DNA of 64,000 nt from JACOND01 sp965202795 (GCA_965202795.1 OZ241848.1:496001-560000); one strand, 5' to 3'; positions 8,913-17,340 are shown, counted from the first letter of the stretch. Program-made: numbers and translations. The notes: generated by a model not told the origin, from the letters alone.

Positions 8913-9390
8913 GGCTGTGTCTGAAAAGTCATAAATACCTCAAAATCATTCCCAATTTAACCATTCCAAGATAATGAGAGGCTGATTTTTCATAGCGGGT
9001 GGCAATCCTCCTTGACTCCTTCAGCCAGCCTATACAGCGCTCAATAACATTCCTCCTTTTATAAACTCTCTTGTTAAAAGAAACTGCCGCCCGGCTATTC
9101 CTCTTCCCAGGGATAACATCTTTTGAGTATCCATAAAATGCCGTTGACAATCTCCCGATTATTCCTGGGCGGGCGGCCCATTCTTTTTCTCTTCGGAAGC
9201 ATCCCCTTTATTTTTTCCCATTGAGCGTCTGTTAATGTGTGTCTTTCTTTTTTCATGCTGCCCTCCCCTGATTTTCGTCTGGTTATTTGTTTAATGAAGC
9301 CTCCCCGCGGCAAACCGCGGAATTAACCCTACAGCTGTTAAATAATAAAAAAACCTCGCTTGTCAAGAGGGAAACTTTTCAGACACAGCC
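8913..9390 (-). mobile_element. Internally deleted IS5-family (IS427-like) element
   Basis: Perfect 17-bp terminal inverted repeats: GGCTGTGTCTGAAAAGT at 8913-8929 and its complement at 9374-9390. The interior holds only the first ~54 and last ~60 codons of an IS5-type transposase in different frames, so about 350 bp of a normal ~830-bp element is missing, including most of the catalytic DDE core. No clear target duplication is visible. It sits 27 bp upstream of the helix-turn-helix/methylase gene and could have replaced its promoter. Confidence 0.85.
8929..9256 (-). pseudogene. Remnant IS5-type transposase (N- and C-terminal pieces)
   Basis: The N-terminal piece starts at ATG 9256 after a GGGAGGG ribosome-binding site and shows the family motif LTDAQWEKIKGMLP, then GRPPRNNREIVNGILW. 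The C-terminal piece shows YKRRNVIERCIGWLKESRRI and ATRYEK, which carries the catalytic glutamate region. The two lie in different frames and the middle, with both aspartates, is deleted. Not functional alone, but the intact ends could be moved by a full-length relative. Confidence 0.85.
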
Positions 9391-9487
9391 TGGTCAAGCT
9401 GTTTTTTGCCATTATTTAAAAGAAACCGCCAAAGGGCTGAAATGCCCTGATATTTCCCGAAAACGCCGGGCGCGCCCCGCGCCGAAA

Positions 9488-9517
9488 CCGCCAAAAACCG
9501 CCAAAAACCGCCAAAAA
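9488..9517. repeat. Three tandem copies of CCGCCAAAAA
   Basis: A short 10-bp tandem repeat between the IS remnant and tRNA-Ala. On the minus strand it gives GGCGG with T5 runs just downstream of tRNA-Ala, so it may help terminate that transcript. No other role is visible. Confidence 0.6.
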
Positions 9518-9531
9518 CCGCTGTTTTTAAA

Positions 9532-9606
9532 TGGTGGAGGTGACAGGATTTGAACCTGCGGCCTTCTGATTGCAAATCAGATGCTCTCCCGCTGAGCTAC
9601 ACCCCC
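9532..9606 (-). tRNA. tRNA-Ala(UGC)
   Basis: A 75-nt cloverleaf with encoded CCA. The acceptor stem GGGGGTG/CACCTCC contains the G3-U70 wobble pair that identifies alanine tRNAs. The anticodon loop is TTTGCAA (anticodon TGC) on a 5-bp stem TCTGA/TCAGA, with a standard T loop TTCAAAT. It borders the accessory island at 727-9390, a common position for integrated DNA. Confidence 0.95.
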
Positions 9607-9682
9607 GTTATTTTGCTGTTTTGATTTTATGCGCTTTGCGCGATTTTGCAAGAAAAAAAAACCGCCCCGCCCCTGATCTCGC

Positions 9683-9717
9683 AAAAAAAGGGGCCTCTGT
9701 CTGGAGATCTGGCCCCC
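9683..9717 (-). terminator. Rho-independent terminator after murF
   Basis: On the minus strand GGGGCC and GGCCCC pair around a 15-nt loop, followed by seven Ts, directly downstream of the murF stop. Confidence 0.75.
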
Positions 9718-9739
9718 TCCTCCAGACAAGCCCCGCCCC

Positions 9740-11203
9740 TTAACAGAGGGGGTTTTGGCCCGTCAGGTCAAAAAGCAGCCGCTCCAGCCGGAGGCTTCGG
9801 GAGCCTTTTATCCCTATAAAATCCCCGTCTTTCAGCCGGCCCGCCAGCCGGCTCAAATCGCCCCGGCGATAGGCTTTGGATCGGAAAAACCCGCCTTTAA
9901 AGCTCTTTTCCCTCAAGGCTGCCTCCAGCTCCCCTCCCTCGCTTCCAATATGCCAGACAAAAGCCGAGCCGAGCAAAGCCGGATGCTCCGCAAGCGCCCT
10001 GTGGCGGCGGGCGGATTCTCTCCCCAGCTCCCTCATATCTCCAAGAGCCAGAAACCGCTTTTTTGCCGGGGCCGCCTGGCCAAAAACCTTTAAAAAAGCC
10101 TCCATGCTGGCCGGGTTGGCATTGCAGCCATCAAACAAAACAGAAAGCTTTTTCGGCTTTCGGACAAAAAGCCATTGCTGCCTTCCGGGCGGCAGGCGGC
10201 AAAGCGGCAGCCGGCTCCAAATCTCCCCCGGCGAAACTCCCGCGGCCAAAGCCAGTCCGGCGGCGCACATCAGATTGTCTCTGCCGCTTTCGCCGGAAAA
10301 GCCAAGGCCCGCCCGCCCAGAACTTCGACCGATAACTCCCTCAACATCCGAAGAAAAAGCCCCTCCGCCGGCCAGCCTGAGCCGGACATCCGCGTCCGCC
10401 CGCCGGGACGAAAAGCTTAAAACCCGGCGGGCCTTTGGGGCAAGCTCCTGAAACATTTTTTCTGTCCAGGGGCAGTCCCTGTTAAAAACCCAGGCCGCGC
10501 CGGGGCTTTGAATATAGATTTGCTTTTTTTCCCCGGCCACAGCCTCCACCGAGCCAAAGCCCTCTAAATGAGAGGGGCCGGCCATAGTGACTGCCGCCGC
10601 CTCCGGCCCGCAAAGGGCCGTCAAAGCGGCGATCTCGCCGGGGCGGCTTGTTCCTATTTCCTGAATCAAAACAGAGCCGGGGCTTTCGGCGGAAAGAATA
10701 GAGAGCGGAACGCCCCAGTGGTTGTTCCAGCTTTTAGGGCCGGCAAGCGCCCGCTCCGGCGATATCAGGGTTTTGGCAAAAGACTTGACTGTGGTTTTTC
10801 CGCAGCTGCCTGTGACAGCAATAATCTTGAGGCCAAGCTTTTTCCGCCAAAAAACAGCCAGATCCTGCAAAGCCTTCAAAGTGTCTGGGACTTTTATTAT
10901 GGAGATGGCGGCCGCTCCGGCTGCCGCTGCCGGCGCTTTGCGCAAAATCCCGCTGCTCAAAAGCTCCCGCCCGCGCCTTTCGTTATGGATCACCAGGCCG
11001 GCCGCCCCCTGCCGGCAGGCCCCGCTCAAAAAATCATGGCCGTCAAAAGCCGGCCCCTTGAGGGCGAAAAAAACCTGCCCGGCCAGCGGCTTTCGGGAGT
11101 CTGTCCCCACCCCGGAAAATCCCCTGCCGCCGGGATCGCCCTTTTGAAGAGGCTCCCCCTGAACCGCCCTTAATAAATCTTCCCTGCTCAAATGCCAGGC
11201 CAT
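9740..11203 (-). CDS. murF: UDP-MurNAc-tripeptide--D-Ala-D-Ala ligase MurF
   Basis: Last cytoplasmic amino-acid addition in peptidoglycan precursor synthesis, adding D-Ala-D-Ala to the tripeptide with ATP. The protein has 487 residues (family usually 450-490): an N-terminal substrate domain, the ATP loop TGSCGKTT at 131-138, the central NNHWGVPLS segment characteristic of MurF, and the C-terminal DGCNANPASMEAF motif matching the family DxYNANPxS. It is not in a compact dcw cluster; a beta-solenoid gene separates it from murE upstream on the same strand. Confidence 0.95.
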   Translation of the reverse strand: MAWHLSREDLLRAVQGEPLQKGDPGGRGFSGVGTDSRKPLAGQVFFALKGPAFDGHDFLSGACRQGAAGLVIHNERRGRELLSSGILRKAPAAAAGAAAISIIKVPDTLKALQDLAVFWRKKLGLKIIAVTGSCGKTTVKSFAKTLISPERALAGPKSWNNHWGVPLSILSAESPGSVLIQEIGTSRPGEIAALTALCGPEAAAVTMAGPSHLEGFGSVEAVAGEKKQIYIQSPGAAWVFNRDCPWTEKMFQELAPKARRVLSFSSRRADADVRLRLAGGGAFSSDVEGVIGRSSGRAGLGFSGESGRDNLMCAAGLALAAGVSPGEIWSRLPLCRLPPGRQQWLFVRKPKKLSVLFDGCNANPASMEAFLKVFGQAAPAKKRFLALGDMRELGRESARRHRALAEHPALLGSAFVWHIGSEGGELEAALREKSFKGGFFRSKAYRRGDLSRLAGRLKDGDFIGIKGSRSLRLERLLFDLTGQNPLC

Positions 11204-11372
11204 TAAACTCCCCGCCGCGCCCGCATATTAAATGAGGCCATAAATATTCCCTCATTATTTCAGGAAGACCTCTGCCGGGCTTTTTGAAAGGCTGTTAATG
11301 GAATATTTGCAGACTCCTTAATTAAAGCCGCTGCAGCATGCAAATATCAGGGCGCGCTTAAGACAGCCTCTG

Positions 11373-11966
11373 TTAATGCTCTCCTGAAGTGATATGGCCG
11401 CTTTTCAGACTGGCCTTTGAGACTCGCGCATCGCCGGAGACCCTTGCATCGCCGGAAACCTCCGCCAGGCCGAAAACCTGTCCTTGTTCAAAAACCTTTG
11501 CATGGCCGTAAACTCTTGCCATGCCCGAAACCATTGCATTGTCCATAACTCTTGCATGGCCGGAAATTTGCGCGCTGTCAAAAATCCATGCAAAGCCGGA
11601 AATCTCCGCATAGCCGCCAGCCGCTGCGTTTTCAACAACCCATGCATGGCCGAAAACCCTTGCATGGCCGGAAATCTCTGCCTGGCCGGAAACCTCTGCA
11701 TAGCCGCCAGCTATTGCATTGTCAATAATTCTTGCATGGCCGCGAACCAGCGCCCTGCCGCAAACAGCCGCGGTTTTGCCCACATAAGCGGTTTTGGCCA
11801 CGGAGGCTGTGTCCTCCACAAAGCCGCCCTCAGAGCCGTCGGGGTTTGCATGAAAGGCCCCAGCCGCTTCAGAGCCGCATGGCGGCGGGGCCTCCGCCGC
11901 TCCAGCGGAAAAGCCAAAAATCAGCAAAATGGACAAACAAGCCAGGCAGTCTTGAGCTTTTTTCAT
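11373..11966 (-). CDS. Exported beta-solenoid (YdcK/hexapeptide-like repeat) protein
   Basis: A 197-residue protein with a clear N-terminal signal peptide (basic start, hydrophobic LSILLIFGFSAG, cut near AGAAEA). From residue ~50 it is built of six-residue steps of the form G-x-A-x-V/I-x (VSGQAEISGHARVFGHAWV and so on), which predicts a left-handed parallel beta-helix resembling YdcK-type proteins. Ribosome-binding site GGAGGG precedes ATG 11966. There is no acyltransferase active-site histidine context that I can assign, so a structural or surface role is as likely as an enzymatic one. It lies between murE and murF in the same direction. Confidence 0.7.
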   Translation of the reverse strand: MKKAQDCLACLSILLIFGFSAGAAEAPPPCGSEAAGAFHANPDGSEGGFVEDTASVAKTAYVGKTAAVCGRALVRGHARIIDNAIAGGYAEVSGQAEISGHARVFGHAWVVENAAAGGYAEISGFAWIFDSAQISGHARVMDNAMVSGMARVYGHAKVFEQGQVFGLAEVSGDARVSGDARVSKASLKSGHITSGEH

Positions 11967-11984
11967 AATGTCCCTCCATTTAGG

Positions 11985-12034
11985 AAAAGCCCCGCCGCGG
12001 CCCGCAGCCGCGCTCTCTCCAGAGGGGCTTTTTT
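11985..12034. terminator. Bidirectional hairpin terminator between murE and the beta-solenoid gene
   Basis: AAAAGCCCC (11985-11993) pairs with GGGGCTTTT (12024-12032). Read on the minus strand it ends murE transcripts with a short T4 run; the + strand T run is longer. Confidence 0.55.
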
Positions 12035-12104
12035 ATAAAAACAGGCCAATTGTGGCGCGCCGCCGGCCAAAAAACAAGGCCAAAAGCCCGGTTTCTTAAA
12101 AAAA

Positions 12105-13700
12105 TCAGCCGCGGCGGATTTTTAAAAGCTCTCTGGCTGTCTCCCTGTCGTCAAAGGGAATGCTTTGGCCCCCAATGATCTGAAAGGCCTCGTGCCCCTT
12201 GCCGGCAATCAAAACAATATCCCCTTTTTTGGCCATGCCGATGGCTTTTTGGATGGCCTCCCTTCTATCGCTTATGGCCTGGAGCCGGGCGGCGGAGATT
12301 TTGTCCGCGCCCCGCAGAGCCTCTTTAATGATGCTCTCCGGATCTTCATGCCGGGGATTGTCGGATGTGAGAATCGCAAAATCGGAAACCTCCAAAGCGG
12401 CCCGGACCATATCCGGGCGCTTTTGCCTGTCCCTTTCGCCGCCGCAGCCAAAAACCGCAATCAAGCGGCCAGCCCCGGCAGCCGGCTTTAAAGTCTGAAG
12501 CGCGGCCCTTAGCGCCAGCGGGGCATGGGCGTAATCAACAAAAACATGGCATAAGTCATCCGGCCCGCTCACTTTCTGGAGGCGGCCCGGAACCCCGGGA
12601 AAAGACTCCAGCGCGCGGGCGGCCTCTTTGAGCGAAAAGCCCGCAATCACTGCTGAGCCTATAGCCGCCGCAGCGTTATAAACATTATGTATCCCCGGAA
12701 GAGGCAGCCGCGCCCTGACATCGCCAAAACGGCTTCTCAGCAGAAACACAGTTTCCCTTAAAGACTGGCTCTGGGCCTCAAAGCAAAAATCCGCGGCGCC
12801 CCGGCCATAGCTGTAATAGGGGGGGCCAAAAGATCCAAGCAGCTTTTCCCCGCATTTATCGTCTTTGTTTATCAGGCAGAAAAATTTTTTTTGAGCGAGA
12901 GCGGCCGGCTCAAATCCGGCGGGCCGGCTCAAATCCGGCGGGCCGGCCTCAGTCAGCTCAAACAGCCGCTTTTTCGCGCGGAAATAATTATCCATATTTA
13001 AATGATAATCCAAATGATCCGGGGTCAGATTGGTAAACACAGCGCCGCGAAAATCAATCCCCTCAGCCCTTTTTTGATCCAGCCCAATGCTGGAGGCCTC
13101 CATAATCATGGCCCTGGCGCCTCTTTTGACAAACTCATTCAGCGCCTTAAACAGCTCCACAGGCTCCGGGGTTGTGAGGCGCGCCCGGCGGCTGAAGCCC
13201 TTAAGGCCGGCGGCGGGGCTTTTTAAGGGCGGCGCTGCCGATGCCGCGGCGCTTCGGCGGGCGGGCTGAAAATGCTGATCTATGGTTCCAATCACTCCGG
13301 CCGGCCAGCCGCAGCTGTTGAATATCCATTCCAGCATATAGGAGACAGTGGTTTTGCCGTTTGTCCCCGTAATGCCAACAGCAAAAAGCTTTCGCGAGGG
13401 GAAGCCGTAAAACTCGTTCAGCGCCATGGAAAGGGCGCTGCGGGTGTCCGGGGCTTTCAGCGCGGCGCCTTTAAACTCCGCGGGCCATGGGGCGCGCCGC
13501 TCCAGCAAAAGCGCGGCGGCCCCCCTCTGAACAGCCTCATCCAAACTCTGATGGCCGTCCCGCCGGCGGCCCTTTAAGGCCACAAACAAAGAGCCGCTTT
13601 CAGCCTGCCGGGAATCCGAGCAAATTGAGGAAATCCCCCGCCCATCCCCCTCCTGCAGAACCTCAAAGCGCTTTAAAAAAAAGTCCGCGCTCAAAGCCAT
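12105..13700 (-). CDS. murE: UDP-MurNAc-L-Ala-D-Glu--meso-diaminopimelate ligase MurE
   Basis: Adds meso-DAP to the peptidoglycan precursor. 531 residues, slightly longer than the usual ~495. ATP-binding GITGTNGKTT at 109-118 and the DNPRHEDP motif starting at residue 447, whose Arg binds the DAP carboxylate, indicate DAP rather than lysine specificity. Two insertions explain the length: an Ala/Pro-rich stretch after GVIGTIDQHF, and a segment (EAGPPDLSRPAGFEPAAL) that comes from a 19-bp tandem duplication at 12909-12946. The start at ATG 13700 gives a normal N-terminus. Confidence 0.95.
   Translation of the reverse strand: MALSADFFLKRFEVLQEGDGRGISSICSDSRQAESGSLFVALKGRRRDGHQSLDEAVQRGAAALLLERRAPWPAEFKGAALKAPDTRSALSMALNEFYGFPSRKLFAVGITGTNGKTTVSYMLEWIFNSCGWPAGVIGTIDQHFQPARRSAAASAAPPLKSPAAGLKGFSRRARLTTPEPVELFKALNEFVKRGARAMIMEASSIGLDQKRAEGIDFRGAVFTNLTPDHLDYHLNMDNYFRAKKRLFELTEAGPPDLSRPAGFEPAALAQKKFFCLINKDDKCGEKLLGSFGPPYYSYGRGAADFCFEAQSQSLRETVFLLRSRFGDVRARLPLPGIHNVYNAAAAIGSAVIAGFSLKEAARALESFPGVPGRLQKVSGPDDLCHVFVDYAHAPLALRAALQTLKPAAGAGRLIAVFGCGGERDRQKRPDMVRAALEVSDFAILTSDNPRHEDPESIIKEALRGADKISAARLQAISDRREAIQKAIGMAKKGDIVLIAGKGHEAFQIIGGQSIPFDDRETARELLKIRRG
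12909..12946. repeat. 19-bp tandem duplication inside murE
   Basis: CTCAAATCCGGCGGGCCGG is present twice with a 19-bp period. The two copies are read in different frames (PPDLSR and PAGFEP), yet the gene remains open, so a compensating indel must exist nearby. Confidence 0.8.
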
Positions 13701-13853
13701 TGTTAAATTATCTATGATTCTTACAGCAGAAAAAGCCTCTGCCTGTCAAGCGGGGCGGGAGGCGCCGGGAGAAGCCCAAAAAAAACTTCGCCTGGCAGGG
13801 AGGGGCATTCAGGGCTTGCCTTGCGCGGGATTTTGCGCTTTGCTGTTTTTGAT

Positions 13854-15308
13854 ATGGCGGGCGGGGCGCGGGCAAAAAAAATCACTGTGGCTTATGGGGA
13901 CGGCATCGGCCCTGAGATCATGGAGCAGACTCTGAGGATTCTGGAGGCGGCCAGGGCGCCTTTGGAGACAGAGGAGGCGGAGATCGGGGAGGCGGTCTAT
14001 AAAAAGGGCGCGCCGGCGGGGATAGCGGAAAGCGCCTGGGAATCCCTTCATCGGACAAAAGTTTTTCTGAAGGCGCCAGTCACCACCCCTCAGGGCGGCG
14101 GCTTCCGCAGCCTGAATGTGGCTGTCCGCAAAACCCTCGGCCTGTTTGCCAATGTCCGCCCCTGCGTGTCCTATCATCCCTTTGTGGCCTCCCGGCATCC
14201 AAAAATGGATCTGACAGTGATTCGGGAAAACGAAGAGGATCTTTACTCTGGCATGGAGTACCGCCAGACTCAGGAGGTTTTTCAGAGCCTGAAAATTCTT
14301 TCACGCCGCGGATCGGAAAAAATCATCCGCTATGCCTTTGAATACGCCCGCCTGCGGGGGCGGAAAAAAGTCACCTGCTTTACCAAAGACAATATTATGA
14401 AAGTTTCTGATGGCATGTTTCACAAAATGTTTGAGGAGGTTTCTGAAAATTATCCCGGCATTGAAAGCGAGCACTGGATTGTGGATATCGGCATGGCCAA
14501 AGCTGCCGCCTCGCCGGAGCAGTTTGATGTGATTGTTGTCCCTAATTTTTATGGGGATATTTTGTCCGACATTGCCGCTCAAACCGCCGGCTCGGTGGGG
14601 CTGGCCGGATCGAGCAATATCGGGGGCGGCTATGCCATGTTTGAGGCGGTTCACGGCTCAGCCCCGCGCCGCGCCGGGCAAAATCTGGCCAACCCCTCCG
14701 GCCTGCTTCAGGCCGCCGTTCAAATGCTGGAGCATATTGATCTGGCCCGGGAGGCAGAGCTTATTCAAAACGCATGGCTTAAAACTTTAGAGGATGGGAT
14801 TCACACTTACGATATTTACAGAGAGGGGCAGAGCGCCCGCCGCGCGGGGACAAAAGAGTTTGGGCAGGCGGTGATTGACCGGCTGGGAGAGCGGCCGCGG
14901 CAGCTGAAGGCGCGCAAAACGCCCGCCGCAAAAGGCGCGGTCCGGCAGGCCAAGCCGCTTGAGCCGGCCCGGCGCCCAAAGGAAAAAAAAGAGCTTGCGG
15001 GAATAGATGTTTTTATCGGCGAAAATCCAGAGAGTGTGGACGATCTGGCGCGGCGGCTGCAGCGGCTGGAGGGGCCGCGGCTCAGGCTGAAGTCCCTCTC
15101 CTGCCGGGGGCTGGACTTTTGGCCGGGGCCAAAGCCGCTCTCTGACAAATCAGATCTTTGGCGCTGCCGCTTTTTGCTGAAAAATGGGGGGCCGCAGCTT
15201 TCCCAGAAGGTTATCATTGAGCTTTTGTCGCGGCTGGCCGCGGACTCCTTTGATATTGTCAAAACCGAGGCGCTTTGCAGCTTCAGCGGCCGGCCGGGGT
15301 TCTCCTAA
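13854..15308 (+). CDS. icd: Isocitrate dehydrogenase, long form with C-terminal extension (Rickettsia/Thermus type)
   Basis: Oxidises isocitrate to 2-oxoglutarate in the TCA cycle. About 484 residues. The catalytic domain shows VAYGDGIGPEI, the substrate loop SLNVAVRKTLGLFANVRP, VIRENEEDLYSG, and the metal-binding aspartates in DVIVVPNFYGDILSD. A ~130-residue C-terminal extension after an Ala/Lys-rich linker resembles the extra domain of Rickettsia and Thermus enzymes. In the coenzyme loop (EAVHGSAPRRAGQ) the usual Lys-Tyr of NADP enzymes is Arg-Arg, so cofactor preference is unclear. ATG 13854 is preferred over TTG 13821. The 3' end overlaps the convergent HTTM gene by 26 bases. Confidence 0.9.
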   Translation: MAGGARAKKITVAYGDGIGPEIMEQTLRILEAARAPLETEEAEIGEAVYKKGAPAGIAESAWESLHRTKVFLKAPVTTPQGGGFRSLNVAVRKTLGLFANVRPCVSYHPFVASRHPKMDLTVIRENEEDLYSGMEYRQTQEVFQSLKILSRRGSEKIIRYAFEYARLRGRKKVTCFTKDNIMKVSDGMFHKMFEEVSENYPGIESEHWIVDIGMAKAAASPEQFDVIVVPNFYGDILSDIAAQTAGSVGLAGSSNIGGGYAMFEAVHGSAPRRAGQNLANPSGLLQAAVQMLEHIDLAREAELIQNAWLKTLEDGIHTYDIYREGQSARRAGTKEFGQAVIDRLGERPRQLKARKTPAAKGAVRQAKPLEPARRPKEKKELAGIDVFIGENPESVDDLARRLQRLEGPRLRLKSLSCRGLDFWPGPKPLSDKSDLWRCRFLLKNGGPQLSQKVIIELLSRLAADSFDIVKTEALCSFSGRPGFS

Positions 15309-16407
15309 AGCGCAAAAGCGCGGAGGCTTTGGATTTGCCTGTCAGCCCCGCAGCATGCTTTTGGGCAAATTGAAAAACCTCTGGCAGAAAAATCACATAA
15401 TACCACTGAAAGGGAATAAAAGGGAATCCGAGAAATAAAAACACACTGAGATGAAATCCCGCCCCTGCAAAAGCGTAAAGCAGCCGGGTCTTGGGATGCA
15501 GAAAGCCCAGAGGCGCTGTGGACTGAAAAACCCAAATGCCGATGTTCAGCGCCCATATCAGATAAAAATTTTGCTGAGCCAGCCATCCGCCGTAAGAAAG
15601 CGGATAAGCAATGCCGGCTGTCAGCAGGTAAGCTTGCAGCGTGTGTCCGTCAATCCAGCGAAATCCAGATTCAGCCAGCTTGCAGTAAAAGCTTCCGAAA
15701 TAAGCGGCTGATATGCTGAAAATGATCAGCAGCCGGGGCCAGGCTGGACAGCAGCGGCTGCCTGACAGCGGCAAAAACCGGCTTGCCGCGGCGGGCGCGG
15801 AAAGCCTTGGCCGGCGGCTTTTTTTGAGCATGCGATAGAGCTTTCCCATCCAAAAGCTGGCTCTCCATCTTGGGATGGATGGCGCAATCAGCCAGACAAG
15901 CAGAATAAAACAGACAATGTTCAGGCTGTGATACACATAAGGATTGTCTTCAGAGCGGATAAACCCATAAATCCATCCCTGATAGAGAAAAAAGCTGACA
16001 AGGGAGAGCGCGATAAAAAACTTTTGAAAAGCCAGCCCCAAAGCTGCCAGAGCCATGGCTCCGCAGACAATCAGCCTCATCCTCTCAAAAAAAGAGCGCA
16101 GCGAGGGCAGCTCCAGGCCAAAAAGCTCCGACAGAAAATCCTTTGCGGCATGAGGCGGGGGCAGGCCAAACAGCTCAAAAAGGGGAAGAGAGTAATAGGG
16201 GTTTGTTTCCACCAGCCCAAGAGGCTTGTTGAGCAGATATTCAATAGTTATCAGCGAAAAAGCCGCGCAGAAAAAGCCCCAGCGGGAATCCGGCTCTTCG
16301 GCAAAAAAGAAGCTGTTAAAATTTTTCCCGGCCCGCCGAAGACTGGCCCGCAGCCGGAGTTTCCGCTGCCTGGCCGGGGCAGCAAAATTCAAAAATTTCA
16401 AGCCCAT
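15283..16407 (-). CDS. HTTM-domain integral membrane protein (gamma-carboxylase-like)
   Basis: A 374-residue polytopic protein with about seven or eight hydrophobic helices. A motif typical of HTTM domains (YQGWIYGFIRSEDNPYVYHS) lies in the first half, and FQWYYVIFLPEV near the C terminus. HTTM domains are shared with vitamin-K-dependent gamma-carboxylases, but bacterial members mostly have no demonstrated reaction. The gene is 30 bases downstream of 16438-16890 and probably co-transcribed with it. Confidence 0.7.
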   Translation of the reverse strand: MGLKFLNFAAPARQRKLRLRASLRRAGKNFNSFFFAEEPDSRWGFFCAAFSLITIEYLLNKPLGLVETNPYYSLPLFELFGLPPPHAAKDFLSELFGLELPSLRSFFERMRLIVCGAMALAALGLAFQKFFIALSLVSFFLYQGWIYGFIRSEDNPYVYHSLNIVCFILLVWLIAPSIPRWRASFWMGKLYRMLKKSRRPRLSAPAAASRFLPLSGSRCCPAWPRLLIIFSISAAYFGSFYCKLAESGFRWIDGHTLQAYLLTAGIAYPLSYGGWLAQQNFYLIWALNIGIWVFQSTAPLGFLHPKTRLLYAFAGAGFHLSVFLFLGFPFIPFQWYYVIFLPEVFQFAQKHAAGLTGKSKASALLRFRRTPAGR

Positions 16408-16437
16408 AAAAACCCTCCGCCCTTTGCGGCCAAAAAC

Positions 16438-16890
16438 TCAGTCCAGCGCATACTCTTTCAGGGGCCGGGAAACAGGCTCCCACTTGCGCCCGCCCCGATC
16501 TTTAAAGGAAACCTCCATGGGGACAAGCGCCTCCGGCTCCAGCCCCCGCGCCCTCATTTTGGCTGCAAAGGCGCGGGTTTTTGAGGATTTGGCCAGGCGG
16601 GAGAGGTATGTTTCCCGATCCTCCGGCGGCATTTTTATAAAAGACATGTGAAAAAAAGATCTGTCGATATGATAATAAATGTCTTTGGAGGCTGGGTTAA
16701 AGTATCTGCCGCTTTGAAGCTTGAGCCAGGGCGCGTAAGCTTTTACCCAGCTGGGATGCGAGTTGTCTTTAAACACCTGGTAGTCGCTGAAGGGCCAGGA
16801 CTCAATCCGGGCAAAGATGCAAAAAAAGGCCTGGAAAATATAAAGCGCAATAAAGGCTGTCTGGAGTTTTCGGGCCATGGAGTTTTGCAA
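16438..16890 (-). CDS. Single-pass membrane partner of the HTTM protein
   Basis: A 150-residue protein: one N-terminal transmembrane segment (TAFIALYIFQAFFCIFA), then a soluble, likely periplasmic domain with IESWPFSDYQVF and many aromatic residues. Small proteins with this W-PF-xY-x-F pattern are often found beside HTTM genes. It precedes the HTTM gene in a probable two-gene operon. Confidence 0.55.
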   Translation of the reverse strand: MQNSMARKLQTAFIALYIFQAFFCIFARIESWPFSDYQVFKDNSHPSWVKAYAPWLKLQSGRYFNPASKDIYYHIDRSFFHMSFIKMPPEDRETYLSRLAKSSKTRAFAAKMRARGLEPEALVPMEVSFKDRGGRKWEPVSRPLKEYALD

Positions 16891-17151
16891 AATAAGGGTT
16901 GCCTGATCTTTTCACGCAGTTTTTAAAAGGGGGGGGTGTCTAAAATCTGGCGGGCTTTTTGCGCCGAGGCCCAGAGGTTATTTAACCGCTTCGCTGGGGG
17001 GTTAAGGGCGGTCAGAGGCGGTCAGAACAAGCTAAGCTTATAAAATTTTCCGCGCGGGCGGCGCTGAATTCGCCGCAGCTCTGCAAAACTTGGACCTTGG
17101 CCTAACCCCTCCCTGCCGCCGGAGCGGCTGGCTTGCCGCGCCAGAATCCGC
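16891..17151. other. Intergenic stretch upstream of tRNA-Leu
   Basis: No convincing gene. It contains a short direct repeat (GCGGTCAGA twice near 17007-17026). Otherwise nothing I can assign; the HTTM operon promoter should lie near its left end. Confidence 0.4.
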
Positions 17152-17180
17152 TTGATCTGCCGGGAGGGTTTGCGCATAAT
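17152..17180 (+). promoter_or_regulatory. Sigma70-type promoter for tRNA-Leu
   Basis: TTGATC (17152-17157), a 17-bp spacer and CATAAT (17175-17180), placed about 17 bases before the mature tRNA 5' end. Confidence 0.6.
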
Positions 17181-17197
17181 AGGCTCATGAAAAGGCA

Positions 17198-17288
17198 GCC
17201 CGAGTGGCGAAATTGGCAGACGCGCAGGACTTAAAATCCTGAGGCCCATAATCGGGCCGTGCCAGTTCAAGTCTGGCCTCGGGCACCA
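17198..17288 (+). tRNA. tRNA-Leu(UAA)
   Basis: A 91-nt class II tRNA with a long variable arm and encoded CCA. Acceptor GCCCGAG/CTCGGGC, anticodon loop CTTAAAA (anticodon TAA), T arm GCCAG-TTCAAGT-CTGGC. Confidence 0.95.
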
Positions 17289-17320
17289 TTTGTTTGGCTT
17301 GGCCTAAAAGCTTCCGAAAG

Positions 17321-17339
17321 GCTGGCAGCGGCTGCCAGG
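17321..17339. terminator. Hairpin between tRNA-Leu and the ankyrin gene
   Basis: CTGGCAG (17322-17328) and CTGCCAG (17332-17338) form a 7-bp stem immediately after the ankyrin gene stop (minus strand) and 33 bases after tRNA-Leu. T runs are weak on both strands, so termination is only plausible. Confidence 0.35.
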
Positions 17340-17340
17340 C

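Noticed and set aside
9488..9517. Iterons or a replication origin
   Set aside because: Only three 10-bp units, with no AT-rich unwinding region, DnaA boxes or replication gene beside them.
11484..12038. 184-codon + strand ORF over the beta-solenoid gene
   Set aside because: It results from the short periodic repeats being stop-free on both strands; the minus-strand gene has the signal peptide and ribosome-binding site.
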